A stretch of DNA of 64,000 nt, taken from assembly GCA_964569765.1 (NCBI GenBank), contig CAZMVY010000001.1:1-64000 (forward strand), in the 5' to 3' direction. The notes under the pieces were generated by a model. The model worked only from the letters and a program-made list of their open reading frames with translations, was not told the DNA's origin and made no database searches. Source of the DNA: CAZMVY01 sp964569765 (lineage in GTDB: Bacteria; Planctomycetota; Phycisphaerae; UBA1845; PWPN01). Positions 42,280-51,849 of the stretch are shown here, one piece after another; the first letter of the stretch is position 1, and every line of letters starts with the position of its first letter. The translations under genes and the position numbers were made by a program.

Positions 42280-44250
42280 CTATCGGCCCGGCGCGGCCGT
42301 AAACGGAACCCAGACAATCATCTGCGAATCACCGCGATTGGCCCACGCGTAGTAGGGAATCGCGATGAGCGTCGCCCGGCGCAGGGCGGGCATGCCCGAC
42401 GCCGTGGCGGAGCGGTACAGCGGCCCCGAGGTAACCGAGTAATCCGGCCAGATGCCCTCGAATCTCACCTCGCATACGCCGCCGAGCCGGTCCGCCTTGA
42501 ACGCAACCGCCGTATCGAGTCGTCCGGTCTTCGCCTCGATCGGCACGAGGACGCTCAGTACGTCAACGCCCGGATTGTCCACGCTCTCTAGGCAATACAC
42601 GACAGGACCGCGCTGGATCGCCATGCGCCCCCGGTTGTTGCGCACACGCGGATCGCACGTGCGAACCGCCACGGGCAGCGGCAGTTCGAGCGTCACCACG
42701 TCGCCCGGATGCCACGTCCGCTTCAGCCGGCAGTAGGAACCGGGCGCGGCTGCGGCATCGGCGGGCCGCCCGTTGACCGAGACCTTCGAGTCGGTACACC
42801 ACCCGGGGATGCGGAGAAAGAGGCTGAATTCGCCGTCGGACTCCGGCGAGACGGTCAGCGTGATTGTGCCGTCCCAAGGGTAATGCGTCTCCTGCGTCAT
42901 GCGGAGCTTACGGCCGTCCTCGAGTCGCCAGTCCAACTCGTTGTTGTCGTACAGGTGGACCCACACGCCCTCGGGGCTGGTGCTGTAGAGGTACCCCGGG
43001 ATCGCGGCGAAGGTGCGGACCACGTTCGTGGGGCAACAGGTGCAATCAAACCACGGCACCCGCTTGTGGCCGCCGGCCGATTCGAGCGGATTCACGTAGA
43101 AGTACTCCGCGCCACCAAGCGAAACGCCGGACAGAAACCCGTTATAGAAGACCCTTTCCATTTCGTCGGCAAAGCGGGCCTCGCCGGTGGCGGCCAGAAG
43201 GCGCCAGTTCCACATGGCGTTGGCGATGGCCGCGCAGGTTTCGGCGTAGGAGGTGGCGTTGGGAAGCTCAAAGGAGCCGCCGAAGGCCTCGCCGTGGCTC
43301 GTCGCGCCGATGCCGCCGGTGATGTACATCTTGCCGCCGACCATATCCTGCCACATCCGCTCCGAGGCCTCCAGGTACGGGACCTTGCGCGTCTCCAGGA
43401 AGTAGTCAACGCCGCCGCAGTTCAGATAGGCCGCGCGGACGGCGTGGCCTTCGATCACCCGGCGTGAGGCAAACTTGTTGACGTCGAGGAAAAAACCGCT
43501 GAGATCCAGGTAGGCCGGCGTTCCGGTAGTCCGGAACAGCTCCACGAGGGCCATCTCGACCTCGGGATGTCCGTCGACCTGCTCGATCTTCCCCTTGCCG
43601 AAGGAGCGGGTAAGGTAATCGGCGTATCGCAAGGCGGCGTCGAGGAACTTGCGCCCACCGGTGGCGCGGTAGTGAGCGACGGCCGCCTGAAACAGGTGTC
43701 CCGCGCAATACAGTTCGTGTTCCGCGGCGAGGTTGGAGAATCGCTTGCCGGCACGTTGCTCGACAAACCAGGTATTGAGGTAACCGTCGGGCCCCTGGAC
43801 GGCCAGCACGTCGTCGATGGCCTTGTCGAGCATGTTGCGAACGGCGGGGTCGTCCGTCGATTGAAGGACGAGGGCGCAGGCCTCCATCCACTTGTAGAGA
43901 TCGGAATCGGTGAAATACGGCCCGCGACGCTCGCACTTCTTGCGGCCGGAGACACGGCGGAAGTTGTCGAGGATGCCGTGGTTCTCGAGCTGTTCGTAGA
44001 GCTTCGGGATCCCGTTGCGGCGGTTGGCCTCCATGCGAGGAAGCCAGAAGCCCTCCTTCATTTTCACGGCACGAATCGGGACCGCATGGAGCTTGGCGCC
44101 CGGGCTGCCGGCCGTGGCGACGAGGCCGGCGTCGCGCCAGGCATCCGGCGAGGGGGTGCCTGAATCATCGGTCGCCCGCGCTCCGCACACCCCCACCACC
44201 GCGCACGACAGGGCCGCTGCCAGAATCGAGGCTGCTGACCAGACCGCCAT
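42280..44250 (-). CDS. Glycoside hydrolase family 127 (beta-L-arabinofuranosidase-like)
   Basis: This is a 656-residue secreted GH127/DUF1680 enzyme with a signal peptide (about residues 1-26). In the characterised HypBA1, Zn2+ is held by Glu338, Cys340, Cys417 and Cys418, with Glu322 as acid/base; here ATSHGEAFGGSFELPN supplies the equivalent Glu, SYAETCAAIANAMW the Glu-x-Cys pair, and FDCTCCPTNVVR the Cys-Cys pair. The (alpha/alpha)6 barrel occupies most of the protein and a beta-domain ends it. Retaining L-arabinofuranosidase activity is expected, but the family also contains other specificities. The ATG at 44250 has AGGAGG with a 5-base spacer. Confidence 0.93.
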   Translation of the reverse strand: MAVWSAASILAAALSCAVVGVCGARATDDSGTPSPDAWRDAGLVATAGSPGAKLHAVPIRAVKMKEGFWLPRMEANRRNGIPKLYEQLENHGILDNFRRVSGRKKCERRGPYFTDSDLYKWMEACALVLQSTDDPAVRNMLDKAIDDVLAVQGPDGYLNTWFVEQRAGKRFSNLAAEHELYCAGHLFQAAVAHYRATGGRKFLDAALRYADYLTRSFGKGKIEQVDGHPEVEMALVELFRTTGTPAYLDLSGFFLDVNKFASRRVIEGHAVRAAYLNCGGVDYFLETRKVPYLEASERMWQDMVGGKMYITGGIGATSHGEAFGGSFELPNATSYAETCAAIANAMWNWRLLAATGEARFADEMERVFYNGFLSGVSLGGAEYFYVNPLESAGGHKRVPWFDCTCCPTNVVRTFAAIPGYLYSTSPEGVWVHLYDNNELDWRLEDGRKLRMTQETHYPWDGTITLTVSPESDGEFSLFLRIPGWCTDSKVSVNGRPADAAAAPGSYCRLKRTWHPGDVVTLELPLPVAVRTCDPRVRNNRGRMAIQRGPVVYCLESVDNPGVDVLSVLVPIEAKTGRLDTAVAFKADRLGGVCEVRFEGIWPDYSVTSGPLYRSATASGMPALRRATLIAIPYYAWANRGDSQMIVWVPFTAAPGR

Positions 44251-44288
44251 TGTTACCTCCTGACGTACGGCGTGTATGCCGCTGGCAT

Positions 44289-44336
44289 AGTATACCGCTG
44301 GGCGGGGGGTGATCCACACCCCGGTTCGGGTATACT
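44289..44336. promoter_or_regulatory. Divergent -10 elements, GH127 and TIM-barrel genes
   Basis: TATACT occurs on the minus strand at 44294-44289, before GH127, and on the plus strand at 44331-44336, before the secreted protein gene. The leaders would be about 30-45 nt. The -35 regions are weak, which may point to activator dependence. The two genes share a 136-base control region. Confidence 0.45.
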
Positions 44337-44386
44337 GTCCGGCCGCCAGACCACGAGGAGAGTCTTTGGGATACGAGGGCAGCAGG

Positions 44387-46519
44387 ATGAACCGGTGCGT
44401 ACGATGGACGGTTGTCGGGATGGTGGGATTCGTGGCGTTTTCCCCGGCGATGGCAGCCGCTCCCGAGCTGTTGGGGGTGTATTGCCGGCCTGACGAAGGC
44501 TTTCCCGCGTTCGCGCCGTTCTGGAACGAGGGGGCGCCGATAGAGAACATGCCGGCCAACCCGAACGCCCTGGGTGCGGCGCGGCCGGCGAAGCTCGGAT
44601 GCTCGATCCACATCTTCGTGCGGAACACCGGGGCACGGCCTTTGGCGATCGACGACCTTGCCCTTGCGGGCATCAGTCTGGAGAAGGCGATCGCCTTTTC
44701 GGATCAACGCAAGAACCGCAAGCCGGCCAGCCTGTTTTTCTCCAGGCTGTCGGATGCTGAGCGACAGGCGCTGATCGCCGCCGGCGAACCCGTGTGGCTC
44801 CGCCGCGACCCGCGTGAACTGGCCCCCGGCGAAATCGGCGAGGTGACACTTCGGCTGCGAAGCATGCCGCAGACGAGTCCCCTGCGTATGGAACTGCGAT
44901 ACGCCGGCGGGACGATGCCTGTTACCGTCACGCCGGAGAACGCCACGCCGCGTTTCGAGGATGTCAGCTTTTCTCCCGGCCTTCGCGAGATCCTCGTATA
45001 CCTCAAGCACCCCAGGGTACGCGGGCAGAAACCCATCAGAACCCTGCTGGATGGACAGGACGTCACGGCATCGGCACGGATAAACGCGGATGCCAAGGTG
45101 GATGTCGTCGTCGCGGCAATCCCGTTGACCAAGCCCCTTGCGCCGGGGTCGTTTCATTGTCTGCACGCCGTGTATCGCGACGGGGCCGCCATGGCGGGCG
45201 TTCGCGCATGGTACGACGAATTCGCATATGGCGTATGGGGCGGCCAACCGGGGGAGGCATCCGACACGAGCGTCGCCGAGGCATACGTCCGCAACCTGCA
45301 CGCGCACAACGTCAACATGCAGATGCCGCAGGTGGGCTCGGCCGCGCTCTCCGCCTTCTTCAAGACCGAGGCGGGGCAGCGATTCTGCCGGGAGCAGGGC
45401 TTGCGGTTCGTCATCGGCGATCTGGACAAGTGGGGCATCAAGACGCCGTACGCGTACTTCATCCACGACGAGCCGGACGCGGGCGACGCCCACATCACCG
45501 GGCTGCCGGGCGGGCACGAAGTCGGCAGCCTGGCGCGGTGGGCGATCGAGCGGAGCCAGGGCTGGCGGGCGGAGCGACCGGCCATCCCGCAGACGCTCAA
45601 TGTCGACCTGACGTACAAGCCGTACAACTACTACATCTACGGACAGGTGCCCGACATCCTGATGGCGGATCCGTACTATCAGCCGCGGCTGCGAACGGCC
45701 TGTTGGGAACACCCCGAGCGCATCCCCTTATACAGAACCGCGCGGTTCGTGAACGCGGTGAGCACCGTCATCCACTCAGCCGCCGCGCCGAAGCCGACGC
45801 ACGTCATCCTGTACGCGAATCGCTACATCGAGCAGGCGGACAAGAAAAAGGGCAGGCAACAGGCCAGAGGCGGCAAGCCCCGTCCGACCGAATCGGCGGA
45901 CACGCGGGAGTTCCGCTACCCCACGCCGGAAGAGAAGCGGATCGAGGTCTTCTACGCGTTGGCGGGTGGCGCCAAGGGGATCTCGTACTGGTGGTTTACA
46001 CCGGGCAAGCCCGCATACGGGCTCGGCGGCAAGGGGCCGGAAGCGGCACGGCTGTGGCGCGAAGTCGGGTTGATCGGGGCCGAGGTGCGCACGGCGGGGC
46101 CGCTCATCGTGCGGAGCTGTCCGGCGGACGTCCCGGTACAGGCGCCGGCCGGCGTCATGGTTCGATGCCTGCTCTCCGGGCTCGACGCGATGGTCGTCAT
46201 TGTAATCAACGAGCAGCACGTCAACGACGAGCGCGGGACGACGATCACGCCTATTCCCGATGCCACCGTGGACGTGAAGCTGCCGTCGTGGCTCGATGCG
46301 ACCGACATCTTCGAGGTTCAGGCGACGGGGATTACGCAGACGCAGGCGTCGAGGAGCGATGCGACGGTGTTGCTCAAGCTCGGAACACTCACGCTGCCGC
46401 GGATGATCGTGCTGACGGCGGATCCGAAACGGCGGGCCTCAATGGAGGAACAGTACCGGAGCCACTTCGCGGCCAACGTCGCGAAGCTCATCGGCGCCGG
46501 TCCGGGAAAAGCCGAATGA
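44387..46519 (+). CDS. Secreted TIM-barrel-like glycosidase candidate
   Basis: This is a 710-residue exported protein with a signal peptide (about residues 1-24, ending PAMAAAPE). The first 220 residues look like beta-sandwich domains. The central part (about 230-560) resembles a glycoside-hydrolase TIM barrel: the segments AWYDEFAYGVWGG, FVIGDLDKWGIKT, AYFIHDEPDAGD, ILMADPYYQ and GAKGISYWWFTPGKPAYG are spaced like barrel strands with Asp/Glu ends. No standard family can be named. A C-terminal beta-domain follows. A basic loop (KKKGRQQARGGKPR) is unusual. It is divergent from the GH127 gene, suggesting co-regulation in glycan breakdown. Confidence 0.65.
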   Translation: MNRCVRWTVVGMVGFVAFSPAMAAAPELLGVYCRPDEGFPAFAPFWNEGAPIENMPANPNALGAARPAKLGCSIHIFVRNTGARPLAIDDLALAGISLEKAIAFSDQRKNRKPASLFFSRLSDAERQALIAAGEPVWLRRDPRELAPGEIGEVTLRLRSMPQTSPLRMELRYAGGTMPVTVTPENATPRFEDVSFSPGLREILVYLKHPRVRGQKPIRTLLDGQDVTASARINADAKVDVVVAAIPLTKPLAPGSFHCLHAVYRDGAAMAGVRAWYDEFAYGVWGGQPGEASDTSVAEAYVRNLHAHNVNMQMPQVGSAALSAFFKTEAGQRFCREQGLRFVIGDLDKWGIKTPYAYFIHDEPDAGDAHITGLPGGHEVGSLARWAIERSQGWRAERPAIPQTLNVDLTYKPYNYYIYGQVPDILMADPYYQPRLRTACWEHPERIPLYRTARFVNAVSTVIHSAAAPKPTHVILYANRYIEQADKKKGRQQARGGKPRPTESADTREFRYPTPEEKRIEVFYALAGGAKGISYWWFTPGKPAYGLGGKGPEAARLWREVGLIGAEVRTAGPLIVRSCPADVPVQAPAGVMVRCLLSGLDAMVVIVINEQHVNDERGTTITPIPDATVDVKLPSWLDATDIFEVQATGITQTQASRSDATVLLKLGTLTLPRMIVLTADPKRRASMEEQYRSHFAANVAKLIGAGPGKAE

Positions 46520-46541
46520 CCGCCGGGCCTGACCGGCCCCG

Positions 46542-48446
46542 TTACGGCTCGCCGCCGTGTTTATGAACCCGGTCGCCCACATTCATCTCGCTCGTTTCGG
46601 TGGTGGCCTTGCGCTTCGCCTTGACCTCGGGGAGCAAGTCGAGGCCCAGCTCGCGGAGCTGCTCGGACGTGACCTCGCCCGGGGCATCCGTAAGCGGGCA
46701 GACGGCCCGCTGGGTCTTCGGGAAAGCGATCACGTCGCGGATGCTGTTCGTGCCGCCGAGCATCATGATCCAGCGGTCGAAGCCGAAGGCGATCCCGCCG
46801 TGCGGCGGCGGACCGTAGCGCAGGGCGCTCATGAGGTGCTCGAACTTCGCGTGGGCTTCGGCCGGGGTTATACCGAGCAATTCGAAGACCCGGCTCTGCA
46901 CGTCGCTGCGGTGGATACGGATGCTGCCGCCGGCCATCTCCTCGCCGTTGATGACGAGGTCATACGCCTGACTCCGCACCTTGCCCGGATCGGTGGCCAG
47001 CAGCGGAATGTCCTCCTCGATCGGCATCGTGAAGGGATGGTGGGAGCTGTTCCACCGTTGTTCCTCCTCGCTCCACTCGAAGAGCGGGAAGTCCACAACC
47101 CACAGCGCATCGAAGCGGCCCCGGGGAATCAGCCCCAGCGTGTTGCCGAGGCGAAGCCGCGCGGCTGAGAGGTACTTGGCTACGTCCGCGGGCTTGCCGG
47201 GATAAAAGAAGAGCTGGTCGCCCGGCTCCGCGCCGGTGGCGGCACAGATCGCGCGGCAGTAGTTCTGGATCTTCGCGCCGACGCCGGTGGCGAACTCCGG
47301 CGCGCCGGGCGTCCCCTGCACCTTGGTGGTTGGCATGCCGCCGCCGCCCATGCCCCTGATCTCCTCCGTCAGGGAATCGGTGATCTTCCGCGTAAGCTTC
47401 TCGGCCCCGTCGGCCTTCTTGACGCAGATTGCCTTGACCATGCCGCCGGCGGCGATGGCATCGGCGAAGACGCCGAACTCGTCCTTGGTGATACCCCGCA
47501 GGGCCGGCGTGACATCCTGGAGCTCGAGGCCGAAGCGCGTGTCCGGCTTGTCGATGCCGTAGCGTGCCATTGCGTCGGCATAGCTCAGCCGCGGAAGCGG
47601 AAGGGGAATCTCGTAGCCGAGGATCTCCTTCCAGACGCGGGCCAGGCAGCCCTCGACCACCGTCATCACGTCGTCGGCCTTGACGAAGGCCATCTCCAGA
47701 TCGAGCTGCGTGAACTCCGGCTGGCGGTTGCCGCGGAGGTCCTCGTCGCGGAAGCAGCGGACGAGCTGGGCGTAACGGTCGAAGCCGGCGATCATGAAAA
47801 GCTGTTTGAAGAGTTGCGGCGACTGCGGCAGGGCATAGAAGCGGCCCGGCTGCACGCGGGAGGGCACGAGGTAGTCGCGGGCCCCTTCCGGGGTCGACTT
47901 GGTGAGGAACGGCGTCTCGATCTCGAGGAATCCCTGCTCATGGAAGTAGTCGCGGATGATCTTGGCGGCCTTCGACCGGATGTGGAACATCCTCGCGACC
48001 TTCGGCCGGCGGAGATCAAGGAACCGATACTTCCGGCCAACGTCTTCGTTAGCCAAGTTCTCCGCGAAGTCGGAGATCTCGAACGGGGGCGTTTCCGACT
48101 TCGAAAGCAGGTCGATCTCGTGAACGCTGACCTCGATCTCGCCCGTGGGCATTTCGCCGGTCTTGAACTTCGGGCTGACCTGGTCGCCGCGGTGCAGGAC
48201 CTCGCCCCGGACGGCGATGCAGTACTCGTTGCGCAGCGTGCGGGCGATGCGCGTCGCCTCGGGATCGGTGTCCACATTGAAGCGAAGCTGCGTAAGGCCC
48301 TCGCGGTCGCGGAGGTCGATGAAGACCAGGTTCTCACCGTGATCGCGGTAGCTGTTCACCCAGCCGGCGAGAACGACGGTTTGCCCGACATGGCTCGCAC
48401 GAAGCTCGCCGCAGGAATGGGTTCGTTTGTTGTACGGCACGGACAC
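46542..48446 (-). CDS. aspS: Aspartate-tRNA ligase (probably non-discriminating)
   Basis: This 634-residue class II synthetase attaches aspartate to tRNA. The N-terminal OB fold is followed by motif 1, motif 2 (FRDEDLRGNRQPEFTQLD), the bacterial GAD insertion (about residues 310-430), and motif 3 (GGIAFGFDRWIMMLGG). His36, in YRDHGE, corresponds by alignment to the residue that is His in non-discriminating and Leu in discriminating bacterial enzymes, so this enzyme probably also charges tRNA-Asn, to be amidated by GatCAB. Start is GTG at 48446 with AAAGGAGA and a 7-base spacer. The C-terminal 20 residues are a charged extension. It is divergent from the TPR gene. Confidence 0.96.
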   Translation of the reverse strand: MSVPYNKRTHSCGELRASHVGQTVVLAGWVNSYRDHGENLVFIDLRDREGLTQLRFNVDTDPEATRIARTLRNEYCIAVRGEVLHRGDQVSPKFKTGEMPTGEIEVSVHEIDLLSKSETPPFEISDFAENLANEDVGRKYRFLDLRRPKVARMFHIRSKAAKIIRDYFHEQGFLEIETPFLTKSTPEGARDYLVPSRVQPGRFYALPQSPQLFKQLFMIAGFDRYAQLVRCFRDEDLRGNRQPEFTQLDLEMAFVKADDVMTVVEGCLARVWKEILGYEIPLPLPRLSYADAMARYGIDKPDTRFGLELQDVTPALRGITKDEFGVFADAIAAGGMVKAICVKKADGAEKLTRKITDSLTEEIRGMGGGGMPTTKVQGTPGAPEFATGVGAKIQNYCRAICAATGAEPGDQLFFYPGKPADVAKYLSAARLRLGNTLGLIPRGRFDALWVVDFPLFEWSEEEQRWNSSHHPFTMPIEEDIPLLATDPGKVRSQAYDLVINGEEMAGGSIRIHRSDVQSRVFELLGITPAEAHAKFEHLMSALRYGPPPHGGIAFGFDRWIMMLGGTNSIRDVIAFPKTQRAVCPLTDAPGEVTSEQLRELGLDLLPEVKAKRKATTETSEMNVGDRVHKHGGEP

Positions 48447-48687
48447 GATGCAGTCTCCTTTTGCGTATCGATACTGGTACGGGATTGTCGCTCAGCAACC
48501 GCCCCGCGGAAAGGGGCCTGATGAGGAGAGTCAGGCATCATTCGGGCGGCGGCCGTAGTGGGCATACTGCGAGGGTGTGCCGCACCGGCCGCCGATGGAC
48601 CTCCCGGGATGCGCGATCGAGCACTGCATGACCCGTGTAGTATATGCTTATCTGCCCCGCGCCTGCAAGGACACCGAGCTACCGCGC

Positions 48688-48717
48688 TTGGAGACGCGCC
48701 GAACCGGTCGCTACAAT
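48688..48717 (+). promoter_or_regulatory. Promoter giving a near-leaderless TPR/GT-C message
   Basis: TTGGAG at 48688-48693, an 18-base spacer and TACAAT at 48712-48717. The ATG at 48725 is 7 bases past the -10 box, so the transcript would begin at or next to the start codon. Confidence 0.6.
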
Positions 48718-48724
48718 GCCGGGC

Positions 48725-50743
48725 ATGGAAGGTATGCGGCAAGCGGATTCGCCGGGGTGTGCCCTGTCTGACCAGCCCCGTCGAGGCCGGCTGATCGCAG
48801 CCGCCGCGGGTGTCGCCGCCATCGTTCTGGTCGTCCACTGGCCGGTCCTCTCCGCACAGACCTTCTCCTTCGACGACAGAGAGGCCATCACCGAGAACTT
48901 CCTCATACACCGGCTGAGCTGGGGCAACGTCGGTCGCCTGATCGGGGAAGTCCTGAAGCCCTCTACCGTGAAGGGCTACTATCGCCCTCTGACCCAGATC
49001 TCGCTCATGGTGGATTGGGCGATGGGCGGGCGCCCCGACAACCTGCGTGCCTTCCACCGAACCAGTTTGGCGTTGCACGCCGCCAACACCATCCTCGTGG
49101 TCGTGCTGCTGTACCAGCTCTTTCAGAATGAATGGGTAGCGGCCGGGCTCGGCCTGCTGTTCGGGCTGCACCCCCTGACGGTGGAGCCGATTGCGTGGGT
49201 AATGGAGCGGAAGACGCCATTGGCGGCGTTCTGTTCCCTCGGGTGCCTTGTGCTGTATCTCCGATATGCGCAGGGAAACAGATGGAAGTGGTACGCGGCA
49301 TCCGTCTTGATGTATGTCCTGGCGCTGATGTCAAAGCCGATCAGCGTTCCCCTGCCCCTGGCGCTGCTACTGCTGGATTACTGGCCGCTCCGACGACTCG
49401 GCAGGCGAGCCCTGGTGGAAAAGCTGCCGTTCTTCGTCCTGGCGATTCTCGGAGGGGCCGTCACTTACGCCTGCGAGGGCCGCGTGCAGCCCCTCCAGGT
49501 GCTTCGAGCGGACACGCCGGGGCAGATCCCGCTGAGAATCTGCTACCTGATCGCTTTCTATGTCTCCAAGATCGTCTGGCCGACGAATCTGTCCTCGGTC
49601 TACTTCCTGCCCGCACCGCTGGCCCTGTCGAACCTTCCGGTTCTGCTGGGATTCATCGGTACCTGCCTGCTGTTTGCGATCGTGATCGTCTCGCTCCGAT
49701 GGACCCCGGCCCTGCTGGTAGGAGCCTCGATCGCGATCCTGACCCTCGCGCCGACAATGGGGCTCGTCACGTACAGTTGGCTTTGTGCTTCCGACAAGTA
49801 CCTGTACCTGCCCGCGATCGGCTTGCTGATTACGCTTGCGTGGGCCTGCGCGGGGATCGGGCGGGCGGCATGCCGCGCCTGGGGGCCGGCAAAGACCGGT
49901 GCGGTGTCGCTTGTCGTTTTGCTTGGGGTAACCACAGCCGAGGCCGTCGCAACGCGCCGCCAGCTCGCTCGCTGGCAGGATACCGAAGGGTACTTTCGAT
50001 ACATGCTCACACTGAGCGAGAATCCGGGGCTTTCTCAAGTACATGGTTTTCTGGGCACATTCCTGCTGGAGCAGGGCCGCCTGGACGAGGCCGCCCGCGA
50101 GTTTCGTGAGGCCATCCGGCTGAAGCCGCACGTCTCAGACCCCCACAATAACCTGGGCAAGGTCTTGCTCGCCCAGGGCCGCATCCCGGAAGCCGTCGAC
50201 GAGTTCGGCGAGGCGATTCGCCTGAAACAGGACTTCAGCCTCGCCCACGCGAACCTGGGGCTGGCACTGCTCCAGTCAGGCCGCGACGACGAAGCGGAAC
50301 GTCATCTGCGAGAAGCCATCCGCCTGGAACCCGGTCTCGCGGAGGCGCACGATTACCTGGCGGCGCTTCTGCTCAGGCAGCGAAAGTACTTTGCCGCACT
50401 GGACACGTTCCGCGAAGCGGTGCGGCTGGCCCCTGGGAACTTCCGCGCGTTGAACAACCTCGCCTGGCTCCTGGCCACATGCCCGGTGGAAATGATCCGC
50501 AACGGCCCAGAGGCTGTCGCCCTGGCACGCCGGGCCTGCGAGTTGACCGGCTTCCGTGAACCCATGCCCCTGAATACCCTGGCGGCCGCCCTGGCCGAGA
50601 CCGGCCGGTTTGCCGAGGCCGTTCAGACGTGTGCGCGTGCCGTCGAGGCAGCGTACGCCCGGCAGGACGTTGCCCTGGCCGAATCCTTCCGCGCCGCCGC
50701 CCGATCCTACGAAGCAGGCCGGCCTTACCGGCTGCCGCCGTAA
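48725..50743 (+). CDS. GT-C type membrane protein with TPR repeats
   Basis: This 672-residue inner-membrane protein is of the TMTC / DUF1736-type, frequent in Planctomycetota. The first loop contains TFSFDDREAITEN, an Asp-Asp pair like the acceptor site of GT-C glycosyltransferases. About ten membrane spans run to residue 430 and are followed by a periplasmic array of tetratricopeptide repeats (LDEAAREFREAIRLKPHVSD, PEAVDEFGEAIRLKQDFS, DEAERHLREAIRLEPGLAE, FAALDTFREAVRLAPGNF). Animal TMTCs are O-mannosyltransferases; whether this bacterial group transfers sugar is not established. The start is uncertain (48716, 48725 or 48734); 48725 fits the leaderless promoter. Confidence 0.82.
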   Translation: MEGMRQADSPGCALSDQPRRGRLIAAAAGVAAIVLVVHWPVLSAQTFSFDDREAITENFLIHRLSWGNVGRLIGEVLKPSTVKGYYRPLTQISLMVDWAMGGRPDNLRAFHRTSLALHAANTILVVVLLYQLFQNEWVAAGLGLLFGLHPLTVEPIAWVMERKTPLAAFCSLGCLVLYLRYAQGNRWKWYAASVLMYVLALMSKPISVPLPLALLLLDYWPLRRLGRRALVEKLPFFVLAILGGAVTYACEGRVQPLQVLRADTPGQIPLRICYLIAFYVSKIVWPTNLSSVYFLPAPLALSNLPVLLGFIGTCLLFAIVIVSLRWTPALLVGASIAILTLAPTMGLVTYSWLCASDKYLYLPAIGLLITLAWACAGIGRAACRAWGPAKTGAVSLVVLLGVTTAEAVATRRQLARWQDTEGYFRYMLTLSENPGLSQVHGFLGTFLLEQGRLDEAAREFREAIRLKPHVSDPHNNLGKVLLAQGRIPEAVDEFGEAIRLKQDFSLAHANLGLALLQSGRDDEAERHLREAIRLEPGLAEAHDYLAALLLRQRKYFAALDTFREAVRLAPGNFRALNNLAWLLATCPVEMIRNGPEAVALARRACELTGFREPMPLNTLAAALAETGRFAEAVQTCARAVEAAYARQDVALAESFRAAARSYEAGRPYRLPP

Positions 50744-50865
50744 GCGCCGCCCGCAGACGACGCAGATGCACGACGCTTGCCTGGCCGCGCATGCGTATGC
50801 CTTGCGAATCCCACGATGCGAGGTTCCCGCAAGTGGCGCCGTTTCATTTTTGCGCATCCTGCCCG

Positions 50866-50871
50866 TAATAT
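50866..50871 (+). promoter_or_regulatory. -10-like box, leaderless fmt
   Basis: TAATAT ends 6 bases before the fmt ATG and there is no Shine-Dalgarno. No good -35 box is visible at 16-18 bases. The spacing matches a leaderless transcript, like the TPR and radical SAM genes. Confidence 0.35.
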
Positions 50872-50877
50872 GACCGC

Positions 50878-51849
50878 ATGCGAATCATCCTCTTCGCCTC
50901 CGGCGAGTTCGCGATCCCCACGCCCCGGTGGCTGGCGAACGGCCCGCACGCGGTGGCGGCGGTGGTCCGCCAGCCCAGCCGCCCGCAGGGCCGGGGCCGG
51001 CAGCCCGCGGCGACGCCGGCGGCCCGGCTCGCCGCCGAACTCGGCATGCCGGTTCTCGAGTGCGCGGACGTAAACGAGCCGGGCTTCGTCGGGCAGGTTC
51101 GGCGGATGGATGCGCGGCTGGGCATTGTGATCGCCTTCGGTCAGAAACTCCGGGGCGATGTACGGAACGCGATCCGATGCGGGTGCGTAAACCTGCACGG
51201 CTCGCTGCTGCCAAAGTATCGTGGCGCAGCTCCGATCGCATGGGCGATCCTCTGCGGCGAAGAAAAAACGGGCGTCACGGTCTTCCGCCTGGCGGACCGC
51301 ATGGATGCCGGCGAGATCCTCGTGCGAAGGGAAACGATGATCCGCCCGGACGAAACGCTCGGCGAGTTGCACGATCGACTGGCCATGATCGGGCCGGACG
51401 CCATCGCGGCGACGCTACGGCTGTTTGAAGACGACGACGCGCCCCGCGGGGAACCGCAGGACGAACGCTGTGCAAGCATCGCGCCGAAACTGAGCAAGGC
51501 GGCGGGGCGGATCGACTTCCGTCGGGACGCGATCAAACTCGTGCGGCACATCCGGGCCATGTGGCCGTGGCCCGGCGCGCGTTGCACGTTTCGCCCGTCG
51601 GACGGCCGGCGTGCGGAGGAAGTTACCCTCGCTCGCGCTCGCCTCGCTGGCCGTAAGATCGGAGACGCAAGCGGCGAAACGGGCCTGATCCTGGATGGAT
51701 ATGATGTGCAGGCGGGCCGCGGCGCAATCGAGATCCTGGAAATCCAGCCCAAGGGCGGCCGCGTGATGGGCTGGCGCGACTTCATCAACGGGCGGCACGT
51801 CAAGCCCGGCGACCGGTTCGAATCTCTCCCCTCTGAATCCACGACGTGA
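50878..51849 (+). CDS. fmt: Methionyl-tRNA formyltransferase
   Basis: Fmt formylates initiator Met-tRNA using 10-formyl-tetrahydrofolate. The 323-residue protein begins RIILFASGEFAIP, followed by the formyl-binding blocks HGSLLPKYRGAAPIAWAIL (with the catalytic Asn-x-His upstream in VNLHG) and RMDAGEIL with its Asp. The C-terminal OB-type domain follows from about residue 205. There is no Shine-Dalgarno; a -10-like TAATAT ends 6 bases upstream. It follows the TPR gene by 134 bases on the same strand. No def gene is adjacent, unlike in many bacteria. Confidence 0.95.
   Translation: MRIILFASGEFAIPTPRWLANGPHAVAAVVRQPSRPQGRGRQPAATPAARLAAELGMPVLECADVNEPGFVGQVRRMDARLGIVIAFGQKLRGDVRNAIRCGCVNLHGSLLPKYRGAAPIAWAILCGEEKTGVTVFRLADRMDAGEILVRRETMIRPDETLGELHDRLAMIGPDAIAATLRLFEDDDAPRGEPQDERCASIAPKLSKAAGRIDFRRDAIKLVRHIRAMWPWPGARCTFRPSDGRRAEEVTLARARLAGRKIGDASGETGLILDGYDVQAGRGAIEILEIQPKGGRVMGWRDFINGRHVKPGDRFESLPSESTT

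Noticed and set aside
51815..51845. Sequence GGTTCGAATC resembling a tRNA T-loop
   Set aside because: It encodes the last codons of fmt; there is no matching acceptor or anticodon arm.
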